DNA of 7,789 bases from Eubacterium sp. (GCA_017419895.1 JAFOKI010000258.1:1-7789); one strand, 5' to 3'; shown: positions 1 through 7,741, counted from the first letter of the stretch. The notes: a model not told the origin generated them from the sequence alone. Numbers and translations are program-made.

Positions 1-2499
1 GATCTCGTATTTATAGATCTCTGCGGACGCAGCCTGAAGTCCGGATTCAAACTGTTTATAAACTGGTCTTACCGCAGCCCAGTAATCCGAGATCACCTGA
101 AGTCCGTCCGGATCTATTCCTGTATCGCGCTCGTCATTCTGGAGCGCTGCAACGATAGTGTTGAGCGCCGGCTGAGACGTAAGGCCAGACATGCTGTTTA
201 TCGCAGCGTCGACTATATCGACACCGGCTTCCGTTGCCATGAGCAGTGTTGCAACTCCGTTTCCGCTCGTATCGTGCGTATGGAGATGGACCGGGATACC
301 GATTTCCTGTTTGAGTTCGCTTATCAGCTTCTTGGCGGCCATCGGCTTGAGAAGTCCCGACATATCCTTTATAGCAAGGATATGAGCGCCGCGTTTTTCA
401 AGTTCTTTTGCCATGCGTACGTAATACTTGAGGTCGTATTTTGTCCTGCTGGCATCCAGGATGTCTCCCGTGTAGCACATTGTGGCTTCCGCGATCTTGC
501 CCTGGTTAAGGACTTCGTCAAGCGCGACTTCCATTCCGGGAATCCAGTTCAGCGAGTCAAACACCCTGAACACGTCGATGCCGGAAAGCGCTGACTGTTT
601 TACGAACTCGCGTATGACGTTATCCGGATAGTTCTTGTAGCCTACGGCGTTCGCGCCGCGGAGCAGCATCTGGAAGAGTACGTTCGGGATTCTCTCCCTG
701 AGCACTCTGAGACGTTTCCACGGTGATTCCTTGAGGAACCTGTAAGCCGTGTCGAATGTCGCTCCGCCCCACATCTCAAGTGAGAAGAAATCCTGTCCGT
801 AGAGAGCTGTTGCCGGCGCAATTTTCATCATATCGACCGTACGCATACGCGTTGCGACGAGCGATTGCTGCGCGTCTCGCATCGTTGTATCGGTAAACAA
901 TAATTTTTTCTGGTCGAGAACCCATTTCGATACATATTCCGGACCATACTGATCGAGCAGCTGTTTAGTTCCGGACAGTTTGTTGATCTCTTCCGGCGGA
1001 ATATGCGGGAATTTTGGCACGTCGAATTCAGGCTTTCCTTCTTTTGCTTCGTTGACGTATTTGTTCCCGAGGAACTTGAGCACTTTAAGCTCTTTATCTT
1101 CGACAGAAGCGATCTGCATGAGCTCCGGATTGTGCGCGATGAATCCGGTATCGCATTCACCTGCTTTGAAAACCGGATGCTGGAGCACGTTTACAAGGAA
1201 ACCGATATTTGTCTTAACGCCCTTTATCTGCGTCTCCCTGAGAGCCCTTATGGCTTTTCTCCTCGCGTCGTCGAATGTGCGCCCATAGGACGAAACCTTT
1301 ACGAGCAGGCTGTCGTAATACGGACTAACTTCAGAACCGGTGAATCCGTTTCCACCGTCTAGCCTGATGCCGAAACCGGAGGCACTCCTGTAAACATCGA
1401 TCGTTCCCGTATCAGGCGCGAAACCGTTCTCGGGATCCTCCGTTGTTATCCTGCATTGGATCGCGTAGCCGCGCTGCGTTATCTCGTCCTGGGATCTGAT
1501 GCCGATCTTGTCGGAATCGAGCGTATACCCCTGGGCGATCCTTATCTGAGCCTGGACGATATCGATGCCTGTAACTAGCTCCGTTACGGTATGCTCTACC
1601 TGGATCCTCGGGTTCATTTCTATGAAATAATGATTTCCTTCTTTATCAAGCAGGAACTCGACGGTGCCTGCGCTCCTGTAGTTTACCGCGCGGGCGATCT
1701 TGAGCGCGTCATCGCAGATGGCGCGCCTTTGTTCATCGGTAAGACAAAGCGAAGGCGTGAACTCCACGACTTTCTGATGGCGTCTCTGTATCGAACAGTC
1801 ACGCTCGAACAGATGCACGACATTCCCTTCTTTGTCACCGAGGATCTGGACCTCTATGTGCTTCGGATCCTCAATGTATTTTTCGATAAAGATATCTGTG
1901 CTGCCGAAAGCTTTCTGCGATTCGCTCCTGGCGTTTCTGTATTCGCTGACTATATCGTCAACACTTCTGACGACACGCATACCACGGCCGCCGCCGCCTG
2001 CCGCAGCCTTAAGCATTACGGGATAACCGATTTCCTTTGCGATTTTAACGACTTCTTCTTCAGATTCGATCGTTTTATCGACACCGGGAACTGTTTTTAC
2101 TCCAACGCTGTGAGCGACTTCCTTTGATTTCACCTTATCGCCCAATGCGTTCATCATCTCAGCGGTAGGACCTATAAATTCAATGCCAGCTTCTTCGCAA
2201 GCCTTGGCAAAATCGGGATTCTCGGAAAGAAAACCATATCCCGGATGGATAGCGTCTACGCCTTTTGCCTTAGCCAGTGAAATGATCTCGTCGTAGCCGA
2301 GATACGCGGCGACAGGCGATTTGCCTTTACCAATGATATATGACTCATCAGCCTTAGTTCTGAACAGTGATTTCTTATCCTCAACGGAATACACCGCTAC
2401 GGTCCTTATACCGAGCTCTTTGCACGCACGGAACACGCGGATCGCGATCTCGCCGCGGTTTGCCACGAGCACTCTCTTGAATTTCTTTATGTCTGCCAT
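1..2499 (-). CDS. pyc: Pyruvate carboxylase, N-terminal 833 residues (C-terminus beyond the window)
   Basis: Makes oxaloacetate from pyruvate, bicarbonate and ATP in the cytoplasm, an anaplerotic step that needs biotin. I translated the frame by hand from the ATG at 2499 down to base 1 and found it unbroken. The biotin carboxylase domain comes first: VLVANRGEIAIR near residue 10, K122, K164, the glycine loop GGGGRG at 168-173, DCSIQRRHQK at 234-243 and EMNPRIQVEH at 294-303, matching the ATP and bicarbonate residues of the family. The carboxyltransferase domain follows, with DTTMRDAQQS at 537-546, the lysine expected to be carbamylated in AIKDM (K711), and metal ligands H740 and H742 in HLHTHD. 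About 315 residues are missing at the left edge compared with the usual length near 1150, including the biotin carrier domain and its AMKM lysine. The two catalytic domains in one chain exclude acetyl-CoA carboxylase and two-subunit enzymes. The start lies one base after the typA stop, which suggests cotranscription and translational coupling. Confidence 0.97.
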   Translation of the reverse strand, partial: MADIKKFKRVLVANRGEIAIRVFRACKELGIRTVAVYSVEDKKSLFRTKADESYIIGKGKSPVAAYLGYDEIISLAKAKGVDAIHPGYGFLSENPDFAKACEEAGIEFIGPTAEMMNALGDKVKSKEVAHSVGVKTVPGVDKTIESEEEVVKIAKEIGYPVMLKAAAGGGGRGMRVVRSVDDIVSEYRNARSESQKAFGSTDIFIEKYIEDPKHIEVQILGDKEGNVVHLFERDCSIQRRHQKVVEFTPSLCLTDEQRRAICDDALKIARAVNYRSAGTVEFLLDKEGNHYFIEMNPRIQVEHTVTELVTGIDIVQAQIRIAQGYTLDSDKIGIRSQDEITQRGYAIQCRITTEDPENGFAPDTGTIDVYRSASGFGIRLDGGNGFTGSEVSPYYDSLLVKVSSYGRTFDDARRKAIRALRETQIKGVKTNIGFLVNVLQHPVFKAGECDTGFIAHNPELMQIASVEDKELKVLKFLGNKYVNEAKEGKPEFDVPKFPHIPPEEINKLSGTKQLLDQYGPEYVSKWVLDQKKLLFTDTTMRDAQQSLVATRMRTVDMMKIAPATALYGQDFFSLEMWGGATFDTAYRFLKESPWKRLRVLRERIPNVLFQMLLRGANAVGYKNYPDNVIREFVKQSALSGIDVFRVFDSLNWIPGMEVALDEVLNQGKIAEATMCYTGDILDASRTKYDLKYYVRMAKELEKRGAHILAIKDMSGLLKPMAAKKLISELKQEIGIPVHLHTHDTSGNGVATLLMATEAGVDIVDAAINSMSGLTSQPALNTIVAALQNDERDTGIDPDGLQVISDYWAAVRPVYKQFESGLQAASAEIYKYEI

Positions 2500-2500
2500 G

Positions 2501-4396
2501 TTATTTCTCCCTGTTTCTCTTAGCTGCGTTGAATGCTCTTCTTCTGTCAAGCTCATGCAGAAGTTTTTTCCTGAGACGTATGTCATCCGGTGTTATCTCT
2601 ACAAGTTCGTCATCCGCAATGAATTCTAGCGCTTCTTCAAGCGAGAATACCCTCGGCGGAGTTAGCTTGATCGTGTCATCGGAACCCGCGGCTCTCATGT
2701 TGCTGACCTTTTTTGCTTTACACGGGTTTACTTCCATGTCGTCGCTTCTTGCGTTCATACCCACGATCATACCCTCGTAAACATGGGTACCCGGCGATAC
2801 GAACATCTGGACTCTTTCCTGGATATTGAAAATCGCGTAAGGAGTGCAGTTCCCTTCTTCAATGGCGATCGCGACGCCGTTCACTCTTCCCGGGATGTCA
2901 CCTTTGTGCGGTTCAAAATCGAAGAAACGCATCTCCATCGTACCTTCGCCATGGGTATCGTTTATAAATTCAGACCTGTAACCGAGAAGCCCGCGCGTCG
3001 GAACATGATACTCAAGCCTTGTATATCCGTTCTCGGATGCCATCTTGACCATCATGCCTTTTCGCATATTGAGTTTGGAAATCACACTCCCGACGTATTG
3101 GTCCGGAGCCGATACAACGACCTCTTCGACCGGTTCAAGCAGCCTTCCGCTGCCATCGCGATGCATGATAACTTCCGGTTTCGACACCGCGAGTTCATAG
3201 CCTTCGCGCCTCATATTTTCTATCAGTATCGACAGATGGAGCTCACCTCTTCCCGAGACTTTGAAGCAGTCTGTCGTATCTGTCTCCTCGACACGAAGCC
3301 CGACATTGACCTCCAGTTCTTTCATGAGGCGGTCTCTGATATGGCGCGAAGTCACGTACTTCCCGACCTTCCCGGCGAACGGCGATGTGTTGACCATGAA
3401 ATCCATAGAAAGCGTAGGTTCTTCGATACTGATCATCTCCATGGCTTCCGGATTATCGGGATCGCAGATCGTTTCACCGATAGAAATATTCGAGATACCC
3501 GAAACCACGACAATGTCGCCACATTCTGCCTGAGGCACTACGGTGCGCTTCAGTCCGCGGTAGACAAACACCTGATTGATTTTCTGCATCTCTACCGATC
3601 CGTCACGCTTTGTTACCGCGACCTGCTGACCTTCCTTCAGGATGCCGCGCGTCAGTCTGCCGATGCCAAGCCTTCCGATATAGTCATCGTAAGCCAGTGT
3701 CGACACCTGCATCTGGGCGGGTTCGTCCCTCAAATCGGGATAAGATTCGCAGTGCTCGATGATCGTGTCGAGCAGCGGGCTTATGTCAAGTCCGCCGAAG
3801 CCTTCCGGCGTGTGCTTCATCTTGCCTGCGCCTTCGCCGACAGTCACGAACTCAGCCTCTTTCGGGTCGCGTACCGCGATCCCCTGCCTCGCGATACCGT
3901 AAAGTATCGGGAAATCAAGCTGGTCATCGTTCGCTTCAAGGTCCATGAAAAGCTCGTAGACCTCGTCAACTACCTCATCTATCCTCGCGTCTTTTTTATC
4001 TATCTTGTTAATGAAGAGTATCGGATTAACACCCTGCTCGAGCGATTTGCTAAGTACAAAACGCGTCTGCGGCATCGGGCCTTCACTCGAATCCACGAGC
4101 AGGATGACCGTGTCGACGGTCTTCATGATACGTTCGACTTCAGATGAAAAATCAGCATGTCCCGGCGTATCGACGATATTGATCTTTACGCCGTCATGCA
4201 TGATAGAACAATTCTTTGAATATATGGTGATCCCGCGTTCACGCTCAATATCGTCCGAATCCATCACGCAGTCGACGACTTCCTCATTCTCCCTGAACAC
4301 ATTGCTCTGGCTCAGGAACGCGTCGACGAGCGTCGATTTACCCGCGTCTACGTGCGCGATCACCGCGATATTAATTATCTTCTGTTTTTCTGCCAT
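2501..4396 (-). CDS. typA: Ribosome-associated translational GTPase TypA/BipA
   Basis: A 631-residue GTPase of the EF-G/LepA superfamily that binds ribosomes and, in studied bacteria, supports 50S assembly and growth in cold or stress. GTP-binding motifs are clear: P-loop AHVDAGKST at 14-22, switch I threonine T57 in RGITI, DTPGHADF at 76-83 and NKID at 130-133. The C-terminal half has the TypA-specific stretches RGLLGYRSEFINDTHGEG, VYEGMIVG, NMRAAGSDD and LEEALEFIADDELVEITP, which separate it from EF-G, LepA and TetM. The G5 region reads YGIARQG where many family members have YASA, and is followed by a linker rich in Gly and Glu that makes the protein about 20 residues longer than commonly seen. 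A short AGAGG lies only 4 bases before the ATG. I see no convincing promoter in the 117 bases upstream. The stop codon is one base from the pyc start. Confidence 0.97.
   Translation of the reverse strand: MAEKQKIINIAVIAHVDAGKSTLVDAFLSQSNVFRENEEVVDCVMDSDDIERERGITIYSKNCSIMHDGVKINIVDTPGHADFSSEVERIMKTVDTVILLVDSSEGPMPQTRFVLSKSLEQGVNPILFINKIDKKDARIDEVVDEVYELFMDLEANDDQLDFPILYGIARQGIAVRDPKEAEFVTVGEGAGKMKHTPEGFGGLDISPLLDTIIEHCESYPDLRDEPAQMQVSTLAYDDYIGRLGIGRLTRGILKEGQQVAVTKRDGSVEMQKINQVFVYRGLKRTVVPQAECGDIVVVSGISNISIGETICDPDNPEAMEMISIEEPTLSMDFMVNTSPFAGKVGKYVTSRHIRDRLMKELEVNVGLRVEETDTTDCFKVSGRGELHLSILIENMRREGYELAVSKPEVIMHRDGSGRLLEPVEEVVVSAPDQYVGSVISKLNMRKGMMVKMASENGYTRLEYHVPTRGLLGYRSEFINDTHGEGTMEMRFFDFEPHKGDIPGRVNGVAIAIEEGNCTPYAIFNIQERVQMFVSPGTHVYEGMIVGMNARSDDMEVNPCKAKKVSNMRAAGSDDTIKLTPPRVFSLEEALEFIADDELVEITPDDIRLRKKLLHELDRRRAFNAAKRNREK
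2507..2512 (-). promoter_or_regulatory. Ribosome binding site of pyc, inside the end of typA
   Basis: Read on the minus strand this is AGGGAG, 7 bases before the pyc ATG. It falls within the last codons of typA (Asn-Arg-Glu-Lys-stop). The arrangement fixes the pyc start and is typical of translational coupling, where ribosomes ending typA can start pyc. Confidence 0.8.
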
Positions 4397-4445
4397 AAAA
4401 CCTCTGAAGCTCCATTTATGCTTTACCGTAAGCCCCTGCCCTCAT

Positions 4446-4468
4446 GACAAAGCGCTCCGCGGTTTGTC
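4446..4468. repeat. Intergenic hairpin 1 (lemA-typA gap)
   Basis: GACAAAGCG (4446-4454) pairs with CGC (4458-4460) and TTTGTC (4463-4468), giving nine pairs with a 2-base bulge and a CTC loop. It shares the core ACAAAGCGCTCCGCGG (4447-4462) with hairpin 2, so the two are copies of one unit. No T-run follows on the minus strand, so it is not a standard intrinsic terminator. A REP-like repeat, RNA processing site or attenuating structure before typA are possible readings. Confidence 0.6.
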
Positions 4469-4478
4469 CACTTATGCA

Positions 4479-4505
4479 ACAAAGCCGCTCCGCGGGCGAC
4501 TTTGT
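4479..4505. repeat. Intergenic hairpin 2 (lemA-typA gap)
   Basis: ACAAAG (4479-4484) pairs with CTTTGT (4500-4505). Inside, CGCTC (4486-4490) pairs with GGGCG (4494-4498) around a CGC loop, with one C/A mismatch and one G-T pair. It begins ACAAAGCCGCTCCGCGG, the same unit as hairpin 1 plus one inserted C, 32 bases further along. It ends 10 bases past the lemA stop. No T-run follows it on the minus strand. Confidence 0.6.
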
Positions 4506-4514
4506 AATACCATC

Positions 4515-5054
4515 TTAATCGTTCTTCCTGAGCGGGAAATACGGGATGTCAGCGACCTTGAACAGCTTGGCAGCCATTGAACCCGGGAATTTGCCCCGCC
4601 TTGTTTTGAACGCTTCGACATATGTGTTGTAATTGTTCCCGAATACCGTTATGCCCCTGTCGGTATCCGCGAGTTCACTCTTGATGTGTTTGTAATCTGC
4701 ACTCTCAGCTAACTCGCTTATGCTGTCACACGCATTGGTAAGAGCTGTTATCGCGTCGGCAAGTATGCCTTCTTTCTCTATTCTCTCACCGATTTTTTCA
4801 GTGCTGTCGATCACCTGTTTGGCGTTCCTGAGCGCGTCTACTTTTTCCTGGTCTGCTTTTCCTTCGGCATTTTCAATCAGATCGTTCACCAGACTGTTTC
4901 TCTTGCTGAGATATCCCTCCATCATGGTGAAAGCATCGACCGCTCTGTTCTTGGCATCTACCAGCCTGGAATGCTGATTGATGATAAACACGGATATTAC
5001 TGTAAGCGCGAACGCTATCGCGGCTCCAAGTCTTGCCTGTGCGTAATGTCCCAT
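4515..5054 (-). CDS. lemA: LemA family membrane protein
   Basis: A 179-residue protein of the LemA family. These are small proteins with one N-terminal membrane helix and a helical-bundle domain; their molecular role is not settled. A hydrophobic segment spans about residues 9-25, then comes a charged helical region (VDAKNRAVDAFTMMEGYLSKRNSLVNDLIENAEG) typical of the first LemA helices. The hallmark C-terminal part runs ELADTDRGITVFGNNYNTYVEAF, then RRGKFPGSMAAKLF and IPYFPL, equivalent to the family's YN..V..YN....FP motif and its usual ending. Length is close to the family norm. GAGG (5062-5065) sits 7 bases before the ATG, and the gene starts 15 bases after the ung stop, so the two are probably cotranscribed. 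Confidence 0.92.
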   Translation of the reverse strand: MGHYAQARLGAAIAFALTVISVFIINQHSRLVDAKNRAVDAFTMMEGYLSKRNSLVNDLIENAEGKADQEKVDALRNAKQVIDSTEKIGERIEKEGILADAITALTNACDSISELAESADYKHIKSELADTDRGITVFGNNYNTYVEAFKTRRGKFPGSMAAKLFKVADIPYFPLRKND

Positions 5055-5069
5055 ATCTCTACCTCATTA

Positions 5070-5750
5070 TTACTCCGGTATAATTCTCCAATCGACCGGT
5101 TCTTCACCGTTTGATACAAGGAAATCATTTGCTCTGGAAAAATACTTCCCGCCGAAAAAGCCTTTGTATGCCGAGAGCGGACTCGGGTGAGCGCTCTCAA
5201 TAACCAGATGCCATGGGTTCGTAATAAGGCTGTGCTTGTTTCTCGCGTTTCTTCCCCAGAGGATGAATACGACCGGCTTTTCTCTTTCGTTTAACAGCGA
5301 TATGATCCTGTCGGTGAGGAGTTCCCAGCCTTTTCCCGCGTGCGAATTCGCATGGTGCGCCCGGACGGTCAGGACCGTATTGAGAAGCAGCACTCCCGAA
5401 TGCGCCCATGATGCCAGATAGCCGTAATCCATCGGCGGAGGCTGGATCCCAAGATCCCCCTGGAGTTCTTTGAAAATGTTCACGAGCGACGGCGGCTGAA
5501 TGATTCCCGGCTTTACCGAAAAAGACATGCCGTGCGCCTGCCCCGGTTCGTGATACGGATCCTGTCCGAGAATGACGACCTTCACATCACTGTACGGTGT
5601 GGCTTTCAGTGCGTTGAATATGTCGTACATGTCCGGGTATACAGTGTATGATTTGTATTCCTCGATCAGGAACTGCCTGAGCCCCAGATAATACGGTTTC
5701 CTGAATTCATTCTCAAGAAGCCCGTCCCAATCATTCCCTATATGTACCAT
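5070..5750 (-). CDS. ung: Uracil-DNA glycosylase, family 1
   Basis: Removes uracil from DNA to start base excision repair. From the chosen start the protein has 226 residues, the normal size for the family. It carries the water-activating loop GQDPYH at 62-67 (catalytic D64, the same number as in the E. coli enzyme), F77 for stacking on uracil, N124 in LLLNTVLTV for uracil recognition, and the DNA-intercalation loop HPSPLS at 188-193 with catalytic H188. I chose the ATG at 5750 because GGAGG (5755-5759) precedes it and because family proteins begin close to NDWD..L. An in-frame ATG at 5777 would add nine residues (MKFVQFGGG), but it has only a weak AAGG upstream and would leave a very short leader behind the candidate promoter. 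SD spacing at 5750 is 4 bases, slightly short. First gene of the minus-strand cluster, followed by lemA. Confidence 0.96.
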   Translation of the reverse strand: MVHIGNDWDGLLENEFRKPYYLGLRQFLIEEYKSYTVYPDMYDIFNALKATPYSDVKVVILGQDPYHEPGQAHGMSFSVKPGIIQPPSLVNIFKELQGDLGIQPPPMDYGYLASWAHSGVLLLNTVLTVRAHHANSHAGKGWELLTDRIISLLNEREKPVVFILWGRNARNKHSLITNPWHLVIESAHPSPLSAYKGFFGGKYFSRANDFLVSNGEEPVDWRIIPE

Positions 5751-5786
5751 TCCGCCTCCGAATTGTACAAATTTCACAAAAACCTT

Positions 5787-5814
5787 ATTAATTTTACCAC
5801 AAAACCCGTTTCAA
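5787..5814 (-). promoter_or_regulatory. Candidate promoter for ung-lemA
   Basis: On the minus strand TTGAAA (5809-5814) is followed after 16 bases by ATTAAT (5787-5792), a partial match to the sigma-A consensus. TAAAAT (5791-5796) is an alternative -10 but its 12-base spacer is too short. Transcription would begin near 5780, which favours the downstream ung start. Weak candidate in an AT-rich gap. Confidence 0.35.
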
Positions 5815-5830
5815 TAATAGAGTCTATTAT
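5814..5830. promoter_or_regulatory. Perfect dyad between divergent promoters, possible operator
   Basis: ATAATAG (5814-5820), 3-base spacer AGT, then CTATTAT (5824-5830): a perfect 7+7 inverted repeat. It covers the place where the -35 box of the plus-strand promoter would lie and touches the -35 candidate of ung. The position fits a repressor site serving both directions. No regulator is encoded in the window, so binding is inference. An AT-rich palindrome of this size could also be chance. Confidence 0.4.
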
Positions 5831-5838
5831 CGTTTGTA

Positions 5839-5847
5839 TGGTATAAT
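5839..5847 (+). promoter_or_regulatory. Extended -10 promoter of the ACT/UPF0210 unit
   Basis: TGGTATAAT gives a perfect TATAAT box (5842-5847) with the upstream TG of an extended -10 element. No good -35 is seen at the expected distance (around 5819-5824, inside the dyad), as is usual for extended -10 promoters. Transcription would start near 5854, leaving a leader of about 37 bases with AAGGAG (5876-5881) nine bases before the first ATG. Confidence 0.65.
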
Positions 5848-5890
5848 ATCGATACACGTTATGCACTGAATTAGCAAGGAGAAACGATCA

Positions 5891-6166
5891 ATGAACGATA
5901 TCGAACGCGCTGTAATAACGGTAGTCGGAGATGACCGCGTCGGCATACTCGCGAAGTCCGCGACGGAAGTTGCCAATGTTAACGGTAATATAATCAATGT
6001 AAACCAGACCGTACTCGACGGTTTCTTCACAATGACGATGATCATCGACATCACAAAGCTTACCACAAGTCTCGATGAACTCCGTCAGCGCATAGAAACC
6101 AAGCTCCCCGGGATGAAAATACACTGCATGCATGAGAACATTTTCAATGCAATGCACACGATCTGA
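5891..6166 (+). CDS. ACT-domain protein, UPF0237 type
   Basis: A 91-residue protein made of one ACT domain, the fold that usually senses amino acids or other small ligands. The first strand and turn read [19 protein letters not shown] (residues 6-24), with the Gly-x-Asp-Arg-x-Gly-Ile signature of ACT domains. The second half ([20 protein letters not shown]) gives the strands that follow the first helix. Length matches stand-alone UPF0237 proteins of Firmicutes and archaea. AAGGAG (5876-5881) supports the start. The next gene begins 26 bases after the stop, and this pair with a UPF0210 protein is known from many genomes, which suggests that the ACT protein regulates or partners it. Ligand unknown. 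It could also be called a glycine-cleavage repressor-like (GcvR-like) ACT protein, but it has only one domain. Confidence 0.93.
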   Translation: MNDIERAVITVVGDDRVGILAKSATEVANVNGNIINVNQTVLDGFFTMTMIIDITKLTTSLDELRQRIETKLPGMKIHCMHENIFNAMHTI

Positions 6167-6192
6167 TCAAGTACTTATACCGGAGGCTCAAA

Positions 6193-7551
6193 ATGCTTAC
6201 TATTGATAACATAATGGAAACGGTCAACATGATCCAGAACGAAAATCTGGACATAAGGACCATAACCATGGGGATCTCGCTCATAGACTGCGCGGACTCG
6301 GATATTGACGCGTCCTGCAGGAAACTCCGCGAGAAGATCTTAAGACGCGCAGACAAGCTCGTCTCTACCGGTGAAGACCTCGAGCTGAAATACGGCATCC
6401 CAATCGTAAACAAGAGGATATCCGTTACACCGATATCGCTGCTCGCAGGCGTTTCGGGCGGTGATCCCGTTAAGTACGCGCGCGTGCTCGACGAAGTTGC
6501 GGCTATAGTCGGAGTCGACTTCATCGGCGGTTTCTCGGCGCTCGTGCACCGCGGCTTCAGCGCCGGTGACAGAGAGCTCATCGCGGCGATCCCGCAGGCT
6601 CTCGCCGAAACAAATATAGTATGCTCGTCTGTAAATATCGGTTCGACAAAGGCCGGCATAAACATGGACGCCGTCCGCCTGATGGGCCAGACTATCGTCA
6701 AAGCTGCCGAGCTTACAAAGGACCGCAACTGCATCGCCGATGCCAAGCTCGTTGTGTTCTGCAACGCTGTTGAAGACAACCCGTTCATGGCAGGCGCGTT
6801 CCACGGTATCGGAAATGCCGACGTCGCTGTCAGCACAGGTGTATCCGGTCCCGGAGTCGTACGCTCCGTGCTCGCTGCTATGCCTGACGACGCGCCGCTC
6901 GATGTTGTCGCTGAAGAGATCAAAAAGACCGCATTCAAGATCACGAGAGTCGGTCAGCTGATAGGCAACGAGGCCGCAAAACTCCTTAACGCGGAGTTCG
7001 GTATTGTGGACCTTTCGCTTGCGCCGACACCGGCCATCGGCGATTCGGTAGCTCACATAATAGAAGAGATCGGAATCGAAAAATGCGGAGGATGCGGAAC
7101 TACCGCTGCCCTCGCCCTTCTCAACGACGCAGTCAAAAAAGGCGGCCTGATGGCATCCTCAAGCGTCGGCGGGCTTTCCGGAGCATTCATCCCCGTATCG
7201 GAAGACGAAGGAATGATCTCAGCAGCGAGAGACGGTTCCCTCTCCATCGAAAAACTGGAAGCTATGACAGCTGTCTGCTCTGTAGGACTCGATATGATCG
7301 TCCTCCCGGGCGATACGACTGCAGACGTCATCTCTGCACTGATTGCCGACGAAGCCGCGATAGGAATGGTCAACAACAAGACAACCGCTGTCAGAGTCAT
7401 CCCCGCTATCGGAAAATCAGAAGGTGAAGATCTCGACTTCGGCGGACTTCTCGGTTCAGGTCCTGTCATGCCGATCAGAAAAGAATCACCCGCCAAGATG
7501 ATCGCGCGCGGAGGACGCATTCCCGCGCCAATACACAGTCTGAGGAACTGA
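6193..7551 (+). CDS. UPF0210 (DUF711, PFL-like) protein of unknown function
   Basis: A 452-residue protein, full length for the UPF0210 family. A family structure has been related to the pyruvate formate-lyase fold, but no reaction is established. Conserved-looking stretches are [10 protein letters not shown] near residue 77, [11 protein letters not shown], the run [17 protein letters not shown] (189-205), [15 protein letters not shown] (298-312, with C298 and C301), [17 protein letters not shown] (325-341), a DMIVLPGDT segment, and the family-typical end [14 protein letters not shown] see no C-terminal glycyl-radical motif of true PFL enzymes, so radical chemistry should not be assumed. GGAGG (6182-6186) lies 6 bases before the ATG. 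Cotranscribed with the ACT gene from the promoter at 5839-5847. The TGA stop lies inside the left arm of a 21-bp inverted repeat, and a terminator hairpin follows. Confidence 0.95.
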   Translation: MLTIDNIMETVNMIQNENLDIRTITMGISLIDCADSDIDASCRKLREKILRRADKLVSTGEDLELKYGIPIVNKRISVTPISLLAGVSGGDPVKYARVLDEVAAIVGVDFIGGFSALVHRGFSAGDRELIAAIPQALAETNIVCSSVNIGSTKAGINMDAVRLMGQTIVKAAELTKDRNCIADAKLVVFCNAVEDNPFMAGAFHGIGNADVAVSTGVSGPGVVRSVLAAMPDDAPLDVVAEEIKKTAFKITRVGQLIGNEAAKLLNAEFGIVDLSLAPTPAIGDSVAHIIEEIGIEKCGGCGTTAALALLNDAVKKGGLMASSSVGGLSGAFIPVSEDEGMISAARDGSLSIEKLEAMTAVCSVGLDMIVLPGDTTADVISALIADEAAIGMVNNKTTAVRVIPAIGKSEGEDLDFGGLLGSGPVMPIRKESPAKMIARGGRIPAPIHSLRN

Positions 7552-7568
7552 CACTGCGTTTAACAAAG
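7548..7568 (+). repeat. Left arm of a perfect 21-bp inverted repeat
   Basis: Starts CTGACACTGCG and ends TTTAACAAAG. Its exact reverse complement stands at 7742-7762, with 173 bases between. Bases 7549-7551 are the TGA stop of the UPF0210 gene. The match ends sharply on both sides. Confidence 0.9.
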
Positions 7569-7573
7569 CTCAC

Positions 7574-7605
7574 AAACTGCCGCATATGTATGTGCGGCAG
7601 TTTTT
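7574..7605 (+). terminator. Intrinsic terminator of the UPF0210 gene
   Basis: AAACTGCCGCA (7574-7584) pairs perfectly with TGCGGCAGTTT (7593-7603) around an 8-base loop, and the stem runs into five Ts (7601-7605). It begins 23 bases past the stop codon. Confidence 0.85.
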
Positions 7606-7612
7606 GTGTCAG

Positions 7613-7693
7613 GCGTATGACAAGACCCGCCGAGCGATTTCCGCAAGCGCAGGTACTGCGCTGAGGACCAAGCGATGGGGTTTTGCCATACGC
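7613..7693. repeat. Long central hairpin of the intergenic element
   Basis: GCGTATG-A-CAAGACCC (7613-7628) pairs with GGGTTTTG-C-CATACGC (7678-7693): 15 pairs, including one G-T, and one A/C mismatch. The 49-base top contains a perfect 7-bp hairpin, AGCGCAG (7646-7652) with CTGCGCT (7656-7662) and loop GTA, flanked by two AGCGAT copies (7633-7638 and 7671-7676). No T-run follows on the plus strand. Confidence 0.6.
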
Positions 7694-7702
7694 ATGGCAT
7701 AC

Positions 7703-7736
7703 TAAAACCGCCGAAACAGACTTGTATCGGCGGTTT
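7703..7736 (-). terminator. Intrinsic terminator for a gene converging from the right
   Basis: AAACCGCCGA (7705-7714) pairs perfectly with TCGGCGGTTT (7727-7736) around a 12-base loop. Read on the minus strand the stem ends in four Ts (7704-7707), so it best serves the minus-strand gene entering from the right. On the plus strand the T-run is only three bases, though it could act as a backup. Confidence 0.65.
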
Positions 7737-7741
7737 GTATT

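Noticed and set aside
1..2499. Frameshift or truncation in pyc
   Set aside because: I followed the minus frame from 2499 to base 1 and found no stop or frame change; the gene is simply cut by the window edge.
2783..4147. 454-codon open frame on the plus strand
   Set aside because: It lies fully antisense to typA, whose GTPase motifs are clear. The translation has no recognisable domain and has the Arg/His-rich look of an antisense shadow.
4446..4505. Hairpins read as the lemA terminator
   Set aside because: No T-run follows either stem on the minus strand, so I list them as repeats instead.
5751..5777. Upstream ung start adding MKFVQFGGG
   Set aside because: Its ribosome site is weak, it gives a protein longer than the family norm, and the strong GGAGG lies between the two ATGs. 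It remains possible.
6144..7056. Long minus-strand open frames opposite the UPF0210 gene
   Set aside because: Antisense shadows with no good ribosome site and no recognisable domain; the plus-strand gene is full length with family motifs.
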